Assembly: GCA_036702975.1 (NCBI GenBank)
Contig: DATNPX010000053.1
Span: 1 to 64,000 of the forward strand
Direction of reading: 5' to 3'
Length of the DNA: 64,000 nucleotides
Source: DATNPX01 sp036702975
GTDB lineage: Bacteria; Cyanobacteriota; Vampirovibrionia; Obscuribacterales; Obscuribacteraceae
Under the pieces are notes generated by a model that saw nothing but the letters and a program-made list of their open reading frames with translations, had not been told where the DNA came from and did not search any database. This document shows positions 53,781 to 62,306 of this stretch, in pieces. Position 1 is the stretch's first letter. Each line of letters begins with the position of its first letter. A program made the translations under genes and the position numbers.

Positions 53781-56700
53781 ATGTTGTCTAAGACTGGTCT
53801 ACAAATTACAAAATTAGTCCTTTTGGCAATAATATGCTTTGCGTTTCAGACTGTTGAGGTGGAAGCAGCAGGCGGTGGCGGCGGCGGCGGTGCAAGCTCG
53901 ACCGATTATGCAGGCACCGGATCCATATTGGATCAAATGGATCAATGGGGAAAACAAAATCCGGAGATGAAATACTTGCTCCCTGCGTCTCTGGGAGGGT
54001 CGGACGATCGCGATGATCAGAATAACCAGAAACAGGTGGAGGTAGATCCTGGCAAATGGCCCGGTGGTCCTTACCTGACTCGCTGGCCGGATACACTGAA
54101 GTCGGCTTCGAAATTTAAAACGACGTCTGTTGAAGCAGGCTTACTAAACGAATTTGCCAAAGAAAATCCCACCAACGGTGATACCACCTCGAACACGCAA
54201 CAGGCACAGCAGGCAGCCACGGCTGCTCACCACATGGCTAAAACTGTTCAGATGCCCGGCAACGCAGCCAAGGCGGCGCAGGCTTCTCAGCAAGCTCAGG
54301 GAATGGCGGCCGGTAACGCCATGGGCGATGTAGCTAAAGGTCAGGCAGCAAGCGCCATCGATTACTGCAGCAAATTCATGAAGAATTTCACCGCAGAAGA
54401 AGGCAATAAATGGAATAAGGTACGCGATCAACTTTTCGTTCCCATTGGAATTTTGCTATTACTTCCGGGCGCCGTTCTGACCCAAGTAAAAGCGATCATG
54501 TCGGCCGGCAATCCGGTGCTTGCTGAGAGCAATCCTTTCGAAGGAATTTTGCGCAGCGTGATTGCCATATTTCTGATTCCAGCCTCCTTTCTGATCGTCA
54601 ACTGGGGCATCGATCTTTCCAACTCAATCACTTACACAATCGCCAACGAGTATGAACGCATCTTTGGAAACAGCATGTACAAAGATGCACTTTGCGCTGA
54701 AATAAAGGCTTTCCCTACTCGCGGACCACAATCGAATCAGAACACCGGCGTCGGGAAAAACTGGCCCAGCGGTCAGGTCAAATCACAGGCCGATTTCGAA
54801 AAATTCTTCCTCGAAAACAAAAAGGAGGATCCGTGCAGCGGTGTCAATGAACCAATGAACGACAAAACTGACGAAGGTATGCCTGCCGGCGCGATGGCAG
54901 CTCGAGCAGTATCGTTCAGCGGCAACGCAGGTCTGACCGGCACCTGGAATATTCTCTGTGCCTTCCAGATGGCCTATCTGTTCTACCTGTTCTTCGTCGG
55001 ACCCGTCGTAGCTGGTCTCTGGGTCTGGCCAATCAAACACTTCCGAGAAGCTTTTCCGAACTGGGTCGAAGGTGTAGTAACAATTTGCTTCTGGAGCCTT
55101 TTCTGGAACACAACCATCTTACTAATCGCTTGCTTTAAAGGTGTCGATGAATCCGGCACAATCATTGTCAGCGCACTCAACTTCCTTTCTACAGCATCGG
55201 TAAAACACGCCTTCGACTTTGCTGGTCTGGTGAAAGCCGCCGGCGCGGAAGCCACCAAAAAAGCTCAAGAGGGAGCAAAACATGGTGGTGGCGGAGAAGG
55301 TGGCAAAGGTGGCGGCGGCGGTGGCGCAGGCAAACATGGCTCCCATGGCTCGCATGGATCTCATGGTTCGCACGGCTCCCATGGCTCACACGGATCTCAT
55401 GGTTCGGATGGTCAACACGCAGGCGGTGCCGTTCATCCTGGCGGTCTGGCGCACAACATTGGAGCTCACGGCGGTCTGGGAGGAGGAACCGGCGGCGGCG
55501 GCGGCGAAGGGTCGCAAGGCGGCGGGCTCGGGCTGACCTCACTTGCACACAAAGACGGTGGCGGAATGCACGCTCTGGATGTAGGCTCGGTGGCTCCGCC
55601 ACCGCATACCACGGGCACTCCACACAATGGTGCACTCAGTCATACTCCCGGTCAAAATAAATTCCAATTGGGTGACTACACTCTGGAACGTGGACAGGAA
55701 CAAGATGCTCTTCGCGACAGTCACGGAAACATCGTGGCATCGTTCAACCCTGCTTCCGTCGCAGCTGGAGCGCAGCACCGAATGAACTTCGAGGGTGGAT
55801 CGCTTTCCTATCAACATAATTCAAATTCAGAGCTCTTCTCCGTGTCAGCTGGAGGTCACACAGAACAGCTCGCGTTCAACCACAGCAATCCAAACGCCGA
55901 GATGCATCCAGCGATGTTTAACGGTCAACATGGTATCGCCTTGCCGACACAGGGAGGCTCGCATCTGTATCTTTCCAACGACGGACAGAACCTGAGCTAT
56001 ACAAACAGCGACGGTACAGTCAACAATCTTGACCTGTCTACAAACGGCCAGGTTCAGCTTCCAGATGGAAGCATCGTCTCTGCCAGCGCGGCCGCCAACG
56101 GCTCTGAGCTTTCAGTGTTCAATGCTGCTCACCAGCAAACCGACGCATTTTCAGTCATTCACAATCCCAACGGCTCAATATCAGTTGGCCATGCTGATGG
56201 CGCGCACCATCCGCTGGGAATGATCAATTTTGGTGCAACTGCAGGTGGTGGCGTACAGTCCACTTCCTACGACGATAGCGGCCGACAGTATCAGAGAGAT
56301 ACATTCAACGGTGATCTGGCACGAACCGAGTACTATGATCCTGCCTCTCAGAACTTCCTGGGTGCTAGCGAAACTCATTACAACGATAACGACGATTACA
56401 ATACAAACTACTTCAATTCGGACAACGCTCTCATCGCCAGTTCGCAATTCCAGAATTTGCCAAATGGCGGCTTCATGGAAATGATGCGAGATGCCCATCA
56501 CAACCCAGTCAGCAGCCAACAACAAATTCCATATGCAGATGGCAGCTATGCCATGCAAAACGTCAACTACAATCCAGATGGTTCTGTGACGAATTCATCG
56601 CTATCGCATTATGACCAGTACGGAAATCTCGCACCAGACTTGAGCAACTTGAACTCAGGAATGAACGGTGCCAATGATCTGACAAGAGGATCAGTTTGGT

Positions 56701-59381
56701 CCAGCGCTGACGGCATACATCCTGACGGCGGCGTCTTCTCCACCACGACCGTGGCAGGTGGGGATGCCGTTCATGTGCCTGCTCAACCGACCAGTCAGCA
56801 ATTCGACGCCAGCACTTCAAACAGCTACAGCACACCATTCACTTCGGCTCGTGTAGATGTGGTACCGCCAATCGTATTTGATCCAGCCGCAAACAACCTC
56901 AATTACAACAATTCTTCCTCAGAGTCGTATGCCAGAACTTCCAACGAAAGCGGCGCAGGAATCAACAACTACGAGACCCGTTCCGTTCAAGCACTGCCAG
57001 TCGATATCGCCGGCACTCAGGGCGGAAATGCACAAACCGAATTCTCTAACGTTGCTGGTTCCTACGCGCAGTCAGGTGAAGCGCAACAAGGCGCGACCGC
57101 CGATGTGGCTTACTTCAGCCCTGTCACCACCTCGTCTGTAGATGTGGTCCCTCCTGCAATGTTCGATCAGGGCAGCGGCAACGTAAACGAATACGCTTCA
57201 TTCGCCGGAGCTGATTCACGCAACGACGTTTCACTCGAGCAATCTTTATCGGCGAGCGCCGGAAATCTGAATGCCTCCACATTTGAGTTGGGCAACAGCG
57301 TTTATGCCGCCAGCGCAATTCCTTCTTCAGCAGAAGTGCAGGCGGTCAATGCTCAGGCACCAGTGCCGCAAGGCGCGCCAGGAGCTGATGGCAGCAACGC
57401 CACCCAACACGTCCTACCTGTTGATATCGCAGGCACACAAATTACTGGACCAGAAACGCAGTTCAGTAACGTTGCCGGCTCGTACGCTCAGGCAGGCGAA
57501 GCGCAACAAGGAGCTACGGCTGATGTCGCTTACTTCAGCCCAGTTACGACCTCGTCTGTAGACGTGGTACCACCTGCGATGTTCGACCAGGCTACTGTAA
57601 ATGCGAGCGATAACGCGACATTTGCTTGCGCAGACACGCGCAGTGAAGTACCGCTGGAGCAGTCGCTTTCTGCTCAGTCAGGTAACTTGAGCGCCTCAAC
57701 TTTCGAGTTGGGTAACAGCGTCTACGCTGCCAGTGCTATTCCTGCTGCTGCCGAAGTTCGTTCTGCTGCCGATGTTCGTTCCGCCGCAGAATCTCAGTCT
57801 GGAGGCGCCCAATCGATAGTATCGAATGGCAGCCCCGGAGCTGATGGCAGCAACGCCACCCAGCACGTTTTACCTGTAGACATCGCCGGCACTCAAATTA
57901 GCAGCAATGAAACTGAATTCAGCAGCGTATCTGGTGCCTACGCACAAGCCCATGCGGCACAGCAGGGACAAACCGCCGACGTTGCATACTTCAGCCCCGT
58001 CACCTCAGCTTCTGTAGACGTGGTGCCTCCTGCAATCACCTACGATGCGACGAGCACGGAGCATAACTACGGTAATTCAAACGAATGGAGCACGACAAGC
58101 GCACCAAATTCACTGGAGCAGACACTTCAGTCGCACGCCGGTGAGCTAGCCGCTTCCACCAGAGAACTGGGCAGCAGCGTTTACGCAGCGCAAGCCCTAC
58201 CACCCGTTACCGAGACGCTTCATGCCGTGCCGGGAACGCCGCAAGGATCCATTGAGGGAGCAGGAGCACCACAAGCCGCACAAAACGTGTTGCCGGTGGA
58301 TATCGCAGGCACTCAAGTAAATACTGAGAACAACCAATTCAGTAATGTTTCAGGAGCGTATGCACAGACAGGTGAAGCGCAACAAGGAAAGACGGCGGAA
58401 ACAGCCTACTTCAGCCCGGTCACAACGGCATCGGTTGATGTAGTGCCACCATCGACTACATATTCACAACCGTCATCTTCTGATTACCTCTATGCAGAGA
58501 CGCACGATGACGCAATCAGAGCGCCGCTGCCAGCAATGGCTGAACGAGAACTGCGCCCAACCTACGGAGTACCGCTAAGCGCCGCGCAGCACATTCTCGC
58601 AAGCGATATAGCCTCCAATGCACATGAACAAATTGCTCATAGTACCAACACTTCGGCTACGCAGAGTCCAAAACAGCCGCCGTCCGCACCAACAGAGGCA
58701 CCGAAACCGGTAGCACACAACCCGCAGACAGTTACGAAGCCGACAACGACTCCAGCGCCGGCGCCAACTGGTGCAGGGCAGGGTCGCGGACTGACAGCTA
58801 TCATCGCCGGCATACATCCTGGTGGTGAAAAGAAATCAGCAGGCGTATCGAAAGCTGCGGCTACAAATTCAGAAGAAGCAACTACTGAACTTAAGAACGA
58901 AACCAAAACAGGCGGTTTGTTGCGCCAATTCTTGCCAGGTAACACCGGGGCGCCAACAGAGAGCCAAACTCACATTACCGGGTCTCTCGAGAAACAAATG
59001 TTAGAGGCTGGTAGCCACGTTCAAGCTATGCCAGGTAACGCACTTTCAACCGCACTTGGTCGGGCAAACTCGGCTTCAATCAATGCAACCCAGGCGAGCG
59101 AGCACTTGAACAACGCTCTGATGGACTATCACACCATCCATGCTCTGCTCAACGCTGGAAAGGCAAACGAAGCTGACCAGATTTCTGCTCTGGCCCTTAA
59201 AAACATGGCAAAATGCGACCCATCGGATCCTAAATTTCAGGCTCTCGCACACGCTTTTGTTTTTCTCTTTCAGCGACAGAACATGACGGGCCAAGTCGCA
59301 GCATTTGACAAGTTCAGAGCCTTGTCTGAAAAGTCGGCCAACGCAACAAAAAAAGGCGCTGCCTGGAGTTCAGAATCCTGA
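53781..59381 (+). CDS. Giant VirB6-like membrane protein with YD-like and ~140-residue repeats (1866 aa)
   Basis: The ATG at 53781 has GGGG at six bases and opens a signal peptide (MLSKTGLQITKLVLLAIICFAFQ). A GTG 42 bases earlier would overlap the upstream gene. Residues ~200-460 hold the polytopic part, homologous to the upstream gene (VPIGILLLLPGAVLTQVKAIM, ILCAFQMAYLFYLFFVGPVVAGLWVWP, NWVEGVVTICFWSLFWNTTILL). Then come HGS repeats (~519-542), a Gly-rich region, a YD/RHS-like region (~829-960: YDDSGRQYQRDTFNGD, YNPDGSVTNSSLSHYDQYGNL), four long repeats (~1024-1620) and a helical C-terminal domain (~1730-1860). Rickettsial VirB6 proteins are also known to have very long extensions. Confidence 0.65.
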   Translation: MLSKTGLQITKLVLLAIICFAFQTVEVEAAGGGGGGGASSTDYAGTGSILDQMDQWGKQNPEMKYLLPASLGGSDDRDDQNNQKQVEVDPGKWPGGPYLTRWPDTLKSASKFKTTSVEAGLLNEFAKENPTNGDTTSNTQQAQQAATAAHHMAKTVQMPGNAAKAAQASQQAQGMAAGNAMGDVAKGQAASAIDYCSKFMKNFTAEEGNKWNKVRDQLFVPIGILLLLPGAVLTQVKAIMSAGNPVLAESNPFEGILRSVIAIFLIPASFLIVNWGIDLSNSITYTIANEYERIFGNSMYKDALCAEIKAFPTRGPQSNQNTGVGKNWPSGQVKSQADFEKFFLENKKEDPCSGVNEPMNDKTDEGMPAGAMAARAVSFSGNAGLTGTWNILCAFQMAYLFYLFFVGPVVAGLWVWPIKHFREAFPNWVEGVVTICFWSLFWNTTILLIACFKGVDESGTIIVSALNFLSTASVKHAFDFAGLVKAAGAEATKKAQEGAKHGGGGEGGKGGGGGGAGKHGSHGSHGSHGSHGSHGSHGSHGSDGQHAGGAVHPGGLAHNIGAHGGLGGGTGGGGGEGSQGGGLGLTSLAHKDGGGMHALDVGSVAPPPHTTGTPHNGALSHTPGQNKFQLGDYTLERGQEQDALRDSHGNIVASFNPASVAAGAQHRMNFEGGSLSYQHNSNSELFSVSAGGHTEQLAFNHSNPNAEMHPAMFNGQHGIALPTQGGSHLYLSNDGQNLSYTNSDGTVNNLDLSTNGQVQLPDGSIVSASAAANGSELSVFNAAHQQTDAFSVIHNPNGSISVGHADGAHHPLGMINFGATAGGGVQSTSYDDSGRQYQRDTFNGDLARTEYYDPASQNFLGASETHYNDNDDYNTNYFNSDNALIASSQFQNLPNGGFMEMMRDAHHNPVSSQQQIPYADGSYAMQNVNYNPDGSVTNSSLSHYDQYGNLAPDLSNLNSGMNGANDLTRGSVWSSADGIHPDGGVFSTTTVAGGDAVHVPAQPTSQQFDASTSNSYSTPFTSARVDVVPPIVFDPAANNLNYNNSSSESYARTSNESGAGINNYETRSVQALPVDIAGTQGGNAQTEFSNVAGSYAQSGEAQQGATADVAYFSPVTTSSVDVVPPAMFDQGSGNVNEYASFAGADSRNDVSLEQSLSASAGNLNASTFELGNSVYAASAIPSSAEVQAVNAQAPVPQGAPGADGSNATQHVLPVDIAGTQITGPETQFSNVAGSYAQAGEAQQGATADVAYFSPVTTSSVDVVPPAMFDQATVNASDNATFACADTRSEVPLEQSLSAQSGNLSASTFELGNSVYAASAIPAAAEVRSAADVRSAAESQSGGAQSIVSNGSPGADGSNATQHVLPVDIAGTQISSNETEFSSVSGAYAQAHAAQQGQTADVAYFSPVTSASVDVVPPAITYDATSTEHNYGNSNEWSTTSAPNSLEQTLQSHAGELAASTRELGSSVYAAQALPPVTETLHAVPGTPQGSIEGAGAPQAAQNVLPVDIAGTQVNTENNQFSNVSGAYAQTGEAQQGKTAETAYFSPVTTASVDVVPPSTTYSQPSSSDYLYAETHDDAIRAPLPAMAERELRPTYGVPLSAAQHILASDIASNAHEQIAHSTNTSATQSPKQPPSAPTEAPKPVAHNPQTVTKPTTTPAPAPTGAGQGRGLTAIIAGIHPGGEKKSAGVSKAAATNSEEATTELKNETKTGGLLRQFLPGNTGAPTESQTHITGSLEKQMLEAGSHVQAMPGNALSTALGRANSASINATQASEHLNNALMDYHTIHALLNAGKANEADQISALALKNMAKCDPSDPKFQALAHAFVFLFQRQNMTGQVAAFDKFRALSEKSANATKKGAAWSSES
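55335..55406 (+). repeat. Eight 9-bp repeats encoding His-Gly-Ser
   Basis: CATGGCTCC-type units, eight in a row, encode (HGS)x8 within the giant membrane protein. Third-position variation shows selection for the amino acids, not a recent expansion. Such a stretch could bind Zn, Ni or Cu. Confidence 0.9.
56850..58640 (+). repeat. Long coding repeats, about 140-152 residues each
   Basis: LPVDIAGTQ occurs at bases 56994, 57414, 57870 and 58290 (periods 420, 456, 420). VDVVPP occurs at about 56850, 57138, 57558, 58014 and 58434. Each unit runs LPVDIAGTQ, FSNVxGxYAQ, AYFSPVTTxSVDVVPP, LEQSL, LxASTxELGxSVYAAxA. The third interval carries a 12-codon insertion (AAEVRSAADVRS). The last copy decays into HILASDIAS near 58600. 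Confidence 0.9.
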
Positions 59382-59500
59382 ACAGAAGTCAGCCTCATTG
59401 AATTGACAGCGCAGCAGATGCTTGACTACTTCTTGTCGAACATGCTTATGTCGGGTATAACTGAGCGGTTGTGTGAGGGAGCCGCGCTCAAAAGGCTTGT

Positions 59501-60181
59501 ATGTCAAAAATTCTTACTGTTGATGACGATAAGGAATTGACCAATGCCCTTAAGTTGTATCTGACATCTCTTGGTCAGTTAGTTGAAGTATGCGATAACG
59601 GCGAAGATGCACTGCAACTATTATCAGCCTTCGATTATGACGTCATAATTTTGGACTGGTCTTTGCCAGGAATGAGCGGGCATGACGTTTGCCGCACATT
59701 CAGGGAGAGAGGCGGACAAACTCCAATCATATTCTTGACCGGCAAAGAGCACGTCTCATTCCTAGAAACGGCGCTTGATTCTGGTGCCGATGACTACATG
59801 GTCAAACCCTTTGAAGTTAGAGAGCTTTTTGCCAGAATTAAGACATTGCTGCGTCGCCGCGCTGGCACATACAGCGCCGAACTGAAAATTGGCAATTTGA
59901 TTTTGAAGCCAGAAACGAATCTGCTAATGACTTCACAAGATGAGATCAGATTGCGCGTCAAAGAAACAGCTTTGCTTGAATATTTGATGCGGCACCCGAA
60001 CAGAACTTTCAACGCACAGCAGTTGCTAAACGCTGTCTGGCCGTCTGACAGTGAGGGCAGCACTAACTCAGTGCGAACCTGGATGAACCTGTTGCGAAGA
60101 AAACTGGAAGGCATTGGACAAAAAGATTTGATCAAGACCGTGTCAGGCTCCGGCTACATGATCGAAGACAAAAGTGTGTGA
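59501..60181 (+). CDS. OmpR/PhoB-family response regulator (226 aa)
   Basis: Receiver with acidic pocket at 8-10, Asp52 in ILDWSLPGM, Thr80 and Lys102, followed by an OmpR winged helix (RLRVKETALLEYLMRHPNRTFNAQ, STNSVRTWMNLLRRKLEG, GSGYMIEDK). It is a paralogue of the regulator at 45277. No kinase is adjacent. It lies 120 bases downstream of the giant membrane protein gene and is the obvious candidate to regulate this block. Confidence 0.92.
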   Translation: MSKILTVDDDKELTNALKLYLTSLGQLVEVCDNGEDALQLLSAFDYDVIILDWSLPGMSGHDVCRTFRERGGQTPIIFLTGKEHVSFLETALDSGADDYMVKPFEVRELFARIKTLLRRRAGTYSAELKIGNLILKPETNLLMTSQDEIRLRVKETALLEYLMRHPNRTFNAQQLLNAVWPSDSEGSTNSVRTWMNLLRRKLEGIGQKDLIKTVSGSGYMIEDKSV

Positions 60182-60241
60182 ATTATTGCTATCTCAGTCA
60201 GATCTGAGCTAAAAATTCGCACGGTACAAGCAATCAACTGG

Positions 60242-61357
60242 TTAAGCGTACGAGTTGTCGCGGAATCTGAGAACGTAACTGTTTTGATAGCGACCGCCAT
60301 CAGGCGCAATGCGCCCGTGGTGATCGTTTGCTCCCATCAGATTTCCACGTCTGTCTGCGCCTGTAACGACAACAATGTCACCATGATTTCTGCCACCATG
60401 TTGAGCAATAACATTTCTATTCCAGCTTCTTACGACGATGTCACCTTCACGCGCATGCGACAGCGGAAGCATGTCGAAATTTCCACTTCGCGCCATTTTT
60501 GCGCCCATGTCCCAGGCATTGCCAGAGCCCATCCACTGTCCCTGTCCCATCCGTGCCAGCGCCACCTGAACTCCAGCGGCGCAACGCCCCTGCCCTCCCA
60601 TACCCGATGCGGTGCGCATGGCAGCATCACGCAACGACGTGGCAAGGTCGGAGATTCCACCAAAAACAGCGCTGCCCAAATTTTGGAAATCGGTCAGAGG
60701 GTCGCCTCCATATTGACCCCCGGCGCCATACTGCCCCGACTGTTGACGCTCCTGCCCATACTGTTGCCACGGAAATCCAAACTGTTGCTGAACACCAAAA
60801 CGATTATTTGAATGTCCGCCATCAAATCTATAAAGGTCAGGTCTGCTATTTTGCATATTGCCTGCCCCCATGCCTGGTGGCATCTTCAGGTTCCAGCCCG
60901 CTTGAATCAAGTTGGGATTACTTTCAAGCGATGGATGTTCGCCCTTATTCAACTCGACAATCTGTTTGATTGCTTTCTCGATATCTTGATTGCCCGACGG
61001 TGCGCCACTTTCGCGCAGGGAGCGACGGGCAATTCTCCACAAGCTTTCACCTTGCTGTACTTCATGAGTATGCCCCGCTGACTGCGACCCGTCAGTAGGG
61101 CGAGAATAGTTTTGACCCGACGCTGCGCCTCTACTGTCAAGACCGTTTAATCCTGGAGCAGCCCCTCGACCATCAGTTCCATGATCGATACTGAGAGCGG
61201 GCAGATATTTGGTGGCAGATTCGGTGCCTTGTCCCCGGGGCTCAGCGCCTCCATTTTTTAGAAGCGCTACTCTATCCACATGCGGCAGCTCTTGACGCTC
61301 CTGTCCTCCCTCGGAAGAGCGATCTTTTATGCACGGCTTTTCCTTTGTTTCGACCAA
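60242..61357 (-). CDS. LysM-containing CHAP-like cell-wall hydrolase (371 aa)
   Basis: Residues ~93-155 are a LysM domain (HEVQQGESLWRIARRSL ... NPNLIQAGWNLKMPPG), which binds peptidoglycan. A Gln/Gly-rich linker follows. The C-terminal ~115 residues look like a CHAP/amidase domain: Cys259 in GRCAAGVQVALARMG, His325 in NHGDIVVVTG and Asn344. LPALSI is at 52-57. TTG start; there is no signal peptide. Box B lies ~100 bases upstream. It probably cleaves the wall if exported by a non-Sec route. Confidence 0.72.
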   Translation of the reverse strand: MVETKEKPCIKDRSSEGGQERQELPHVDRVALLKNGGAEPRGQGTESATKYLPALSIDHGTDGRGAAPGLNGLDSRGAASGQNYSRPTDGSQSAGHTHEVQQGESLWRIARRSLRESGAPSGNQDIEKAIKQIVELNKGEHPSLESNPNLIQAGWNLKMPPGMGAGNMQNSRPDLYRFDGGHSNNRFGVQQQFGFPWQQYGQERQQSGQYGAGGQYGGDPLTDFQNLGSAVFGGISDLATSLRDAAMRTASGMGGQGRCAAGVQVALARMGQGQWMGSGNAWDMGAKMARSGNFDMLPLSHAREGDIVVRSWNRNVIAQHGGRNHGDIVVVTGADRRGNLMGANDHHGRIAPDGGRYQNSYVLRFRDNSYA

Positions 61358-61459
61358 CAGAACTGACCTGGTAAGAGTGCGAATAGAACATCAGGGGAGC
61401 ATCAGAAAAGATGCTTTCACAAGACACAAATCTAGTTCTATAAATATGAATCATCAACA

Positions 61460-61476
61460 TCAAATCAGTATAAAAC
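61460..61476 (-). promoter_or_regulatory. Direct-repeat box B (minus strand), weak second half
   Basis: Minus strand GTTTTA-TACTG-ATTTGA, 11-bp period, two mismatches in the second half. It is very similar to the 62213 site (GTTTTATACCGATTTTA). It lies ~103 bases upstream of the LysM protein start. Confidence 0.45.
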
Positions 61477-61546
61477 GAATGCGCAAATCGACCACTGACG
61501 ACTGAGACGCAGTCAGAAACATCGTTTTGCGTGAAATACGCACATG

Positions 61547-61563
61547 GTTTTACAACAGTTTTA
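61547..61563 (+). promoter_or_regulatory. Direct-repeat box B: GTTTTA-N5-GTTTTA
   Basis: GTTTTA at 61547-61552 and 61558-61563, exactly 11 bases apart, 55 bases before the ATG at 61618. Together with the 61460 site it makes the divergent region 61358-61617 another double-box region. Confidence 0.6.
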
Positions 61564-61617
61564 TGAATTCACCAGCACAGTTGTCGCACGTAAGTAACTA
61601 CTGTTAGAGGCATAAGC

Positions 61618-62160
61618 ATGGCAGCGATAGCAGACACACCTTTTCTTCACAACTCTTCGATCCACCTCGCTGAGATCTGGGGCGGTTCATCAAAGAGCGG
61701 CGACAATAGGACGTCGCTGAATAAACTTTGCAGGCAAACGTTTTTTTCGTCAAAACCAACCGTCGAAGATTTCAAGTCAGAGGCTATTATCGGCACTATT
61801 GAAGCCAATCCGCCGGCACAAGTAACTGTCACCGAGAGTGTTCTGAAGGAGATTAAACTTTTCGCGCAGAATTCCTGTCTGATCGATAAAGCAATTTTTG
61901 CACTGGTTCACTCTGTCGATGCCAGGTTATTCAACAGCGTCCTCAGTCAGAGTCAGAAGAGCATAGTAAAAGAAATGAATGAATCCGCCGTTGAATTAAT
62001 CGAGTTAGGATTTACGCTGAAGCAGGACGATGGAATTAAAAACGGCACGATCGACTGTTCGCCCGAAAACCAATTTTCTTACGCTCCTGGTCGAACAGTG
62101 GATGGGTTTCATTCCGCCTTTCAAATGCGTCTGCTAGCAAACGCGTTAATGTCGCTTTGA
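61618..62160 (+). CDS. Orphan protein (180 aa)
   Basis: No signal peptide or known motif. Mostly helical with a central VTVTESVLKEIKLFAQNSCLIDKAI stretch and a C-terminal FHSAFQMRLLANALMSL helix. Gene is bounded by box B sites on both sides, so it appears to belong to the same regulated set. GAGG upstream of the start. Confidence 0.55.
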   Translation: MAAIADTPFLHNSSIHLAEIWGGSSKSGDNRTSLNKLCRQTFFSSKPTVEDFKSEAIIGTIEANPPAQVTVTESVLKEIKLFAQNSCLIDKAIFALVHSVDARLFNSVLSQSQKSIVKEMNESAVELIELGFTLKQDDGIKNGTIDCSPENQFSYAPGRTVDGFHSAFQMRLLANALMSL

Positions 62161-62212
62161 CGGCATTGAGAACCTGCATTGTGCACTGGAGGTTTCGTAT
62201 AAACCCACGCCA

Positions 62213-62229
62213 GTTTTATACCGATTTTA
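62213..62229 (+). promoter_or_regulatory. Direct-repeat box B: GTTTTA-N5-ATTTTA
   Basis: GTTTTA at 62213-62218 and ATTTTA at 62224-62229 (11-bp period), 78 bases upstream of the orphan gene at 62307. Confidence 0.55.
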
Positions 62230-62306
62230 CAGCTGAAGATGCACCCTACTGACACAGATGGCATTCCGAAAACTGAACTCACAGTTACTTCCGAGGTTCT
62301 AAAAAA

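Noticed and set aside
55122..55635. Minus-strand frames over the HGS/Gly-rich region
   Set aside because: They mirror the low-complexity codons of the giant membrane protein (Arg/Ala/Met-rich antisense) and have no independent support.
49579..61357. A standard conjugative or type IV secretion locus
   Set aside because: No VirB4, VirB9, VirB10, VirD4 or relaxase gene is visible, so the block cannot be named as such.
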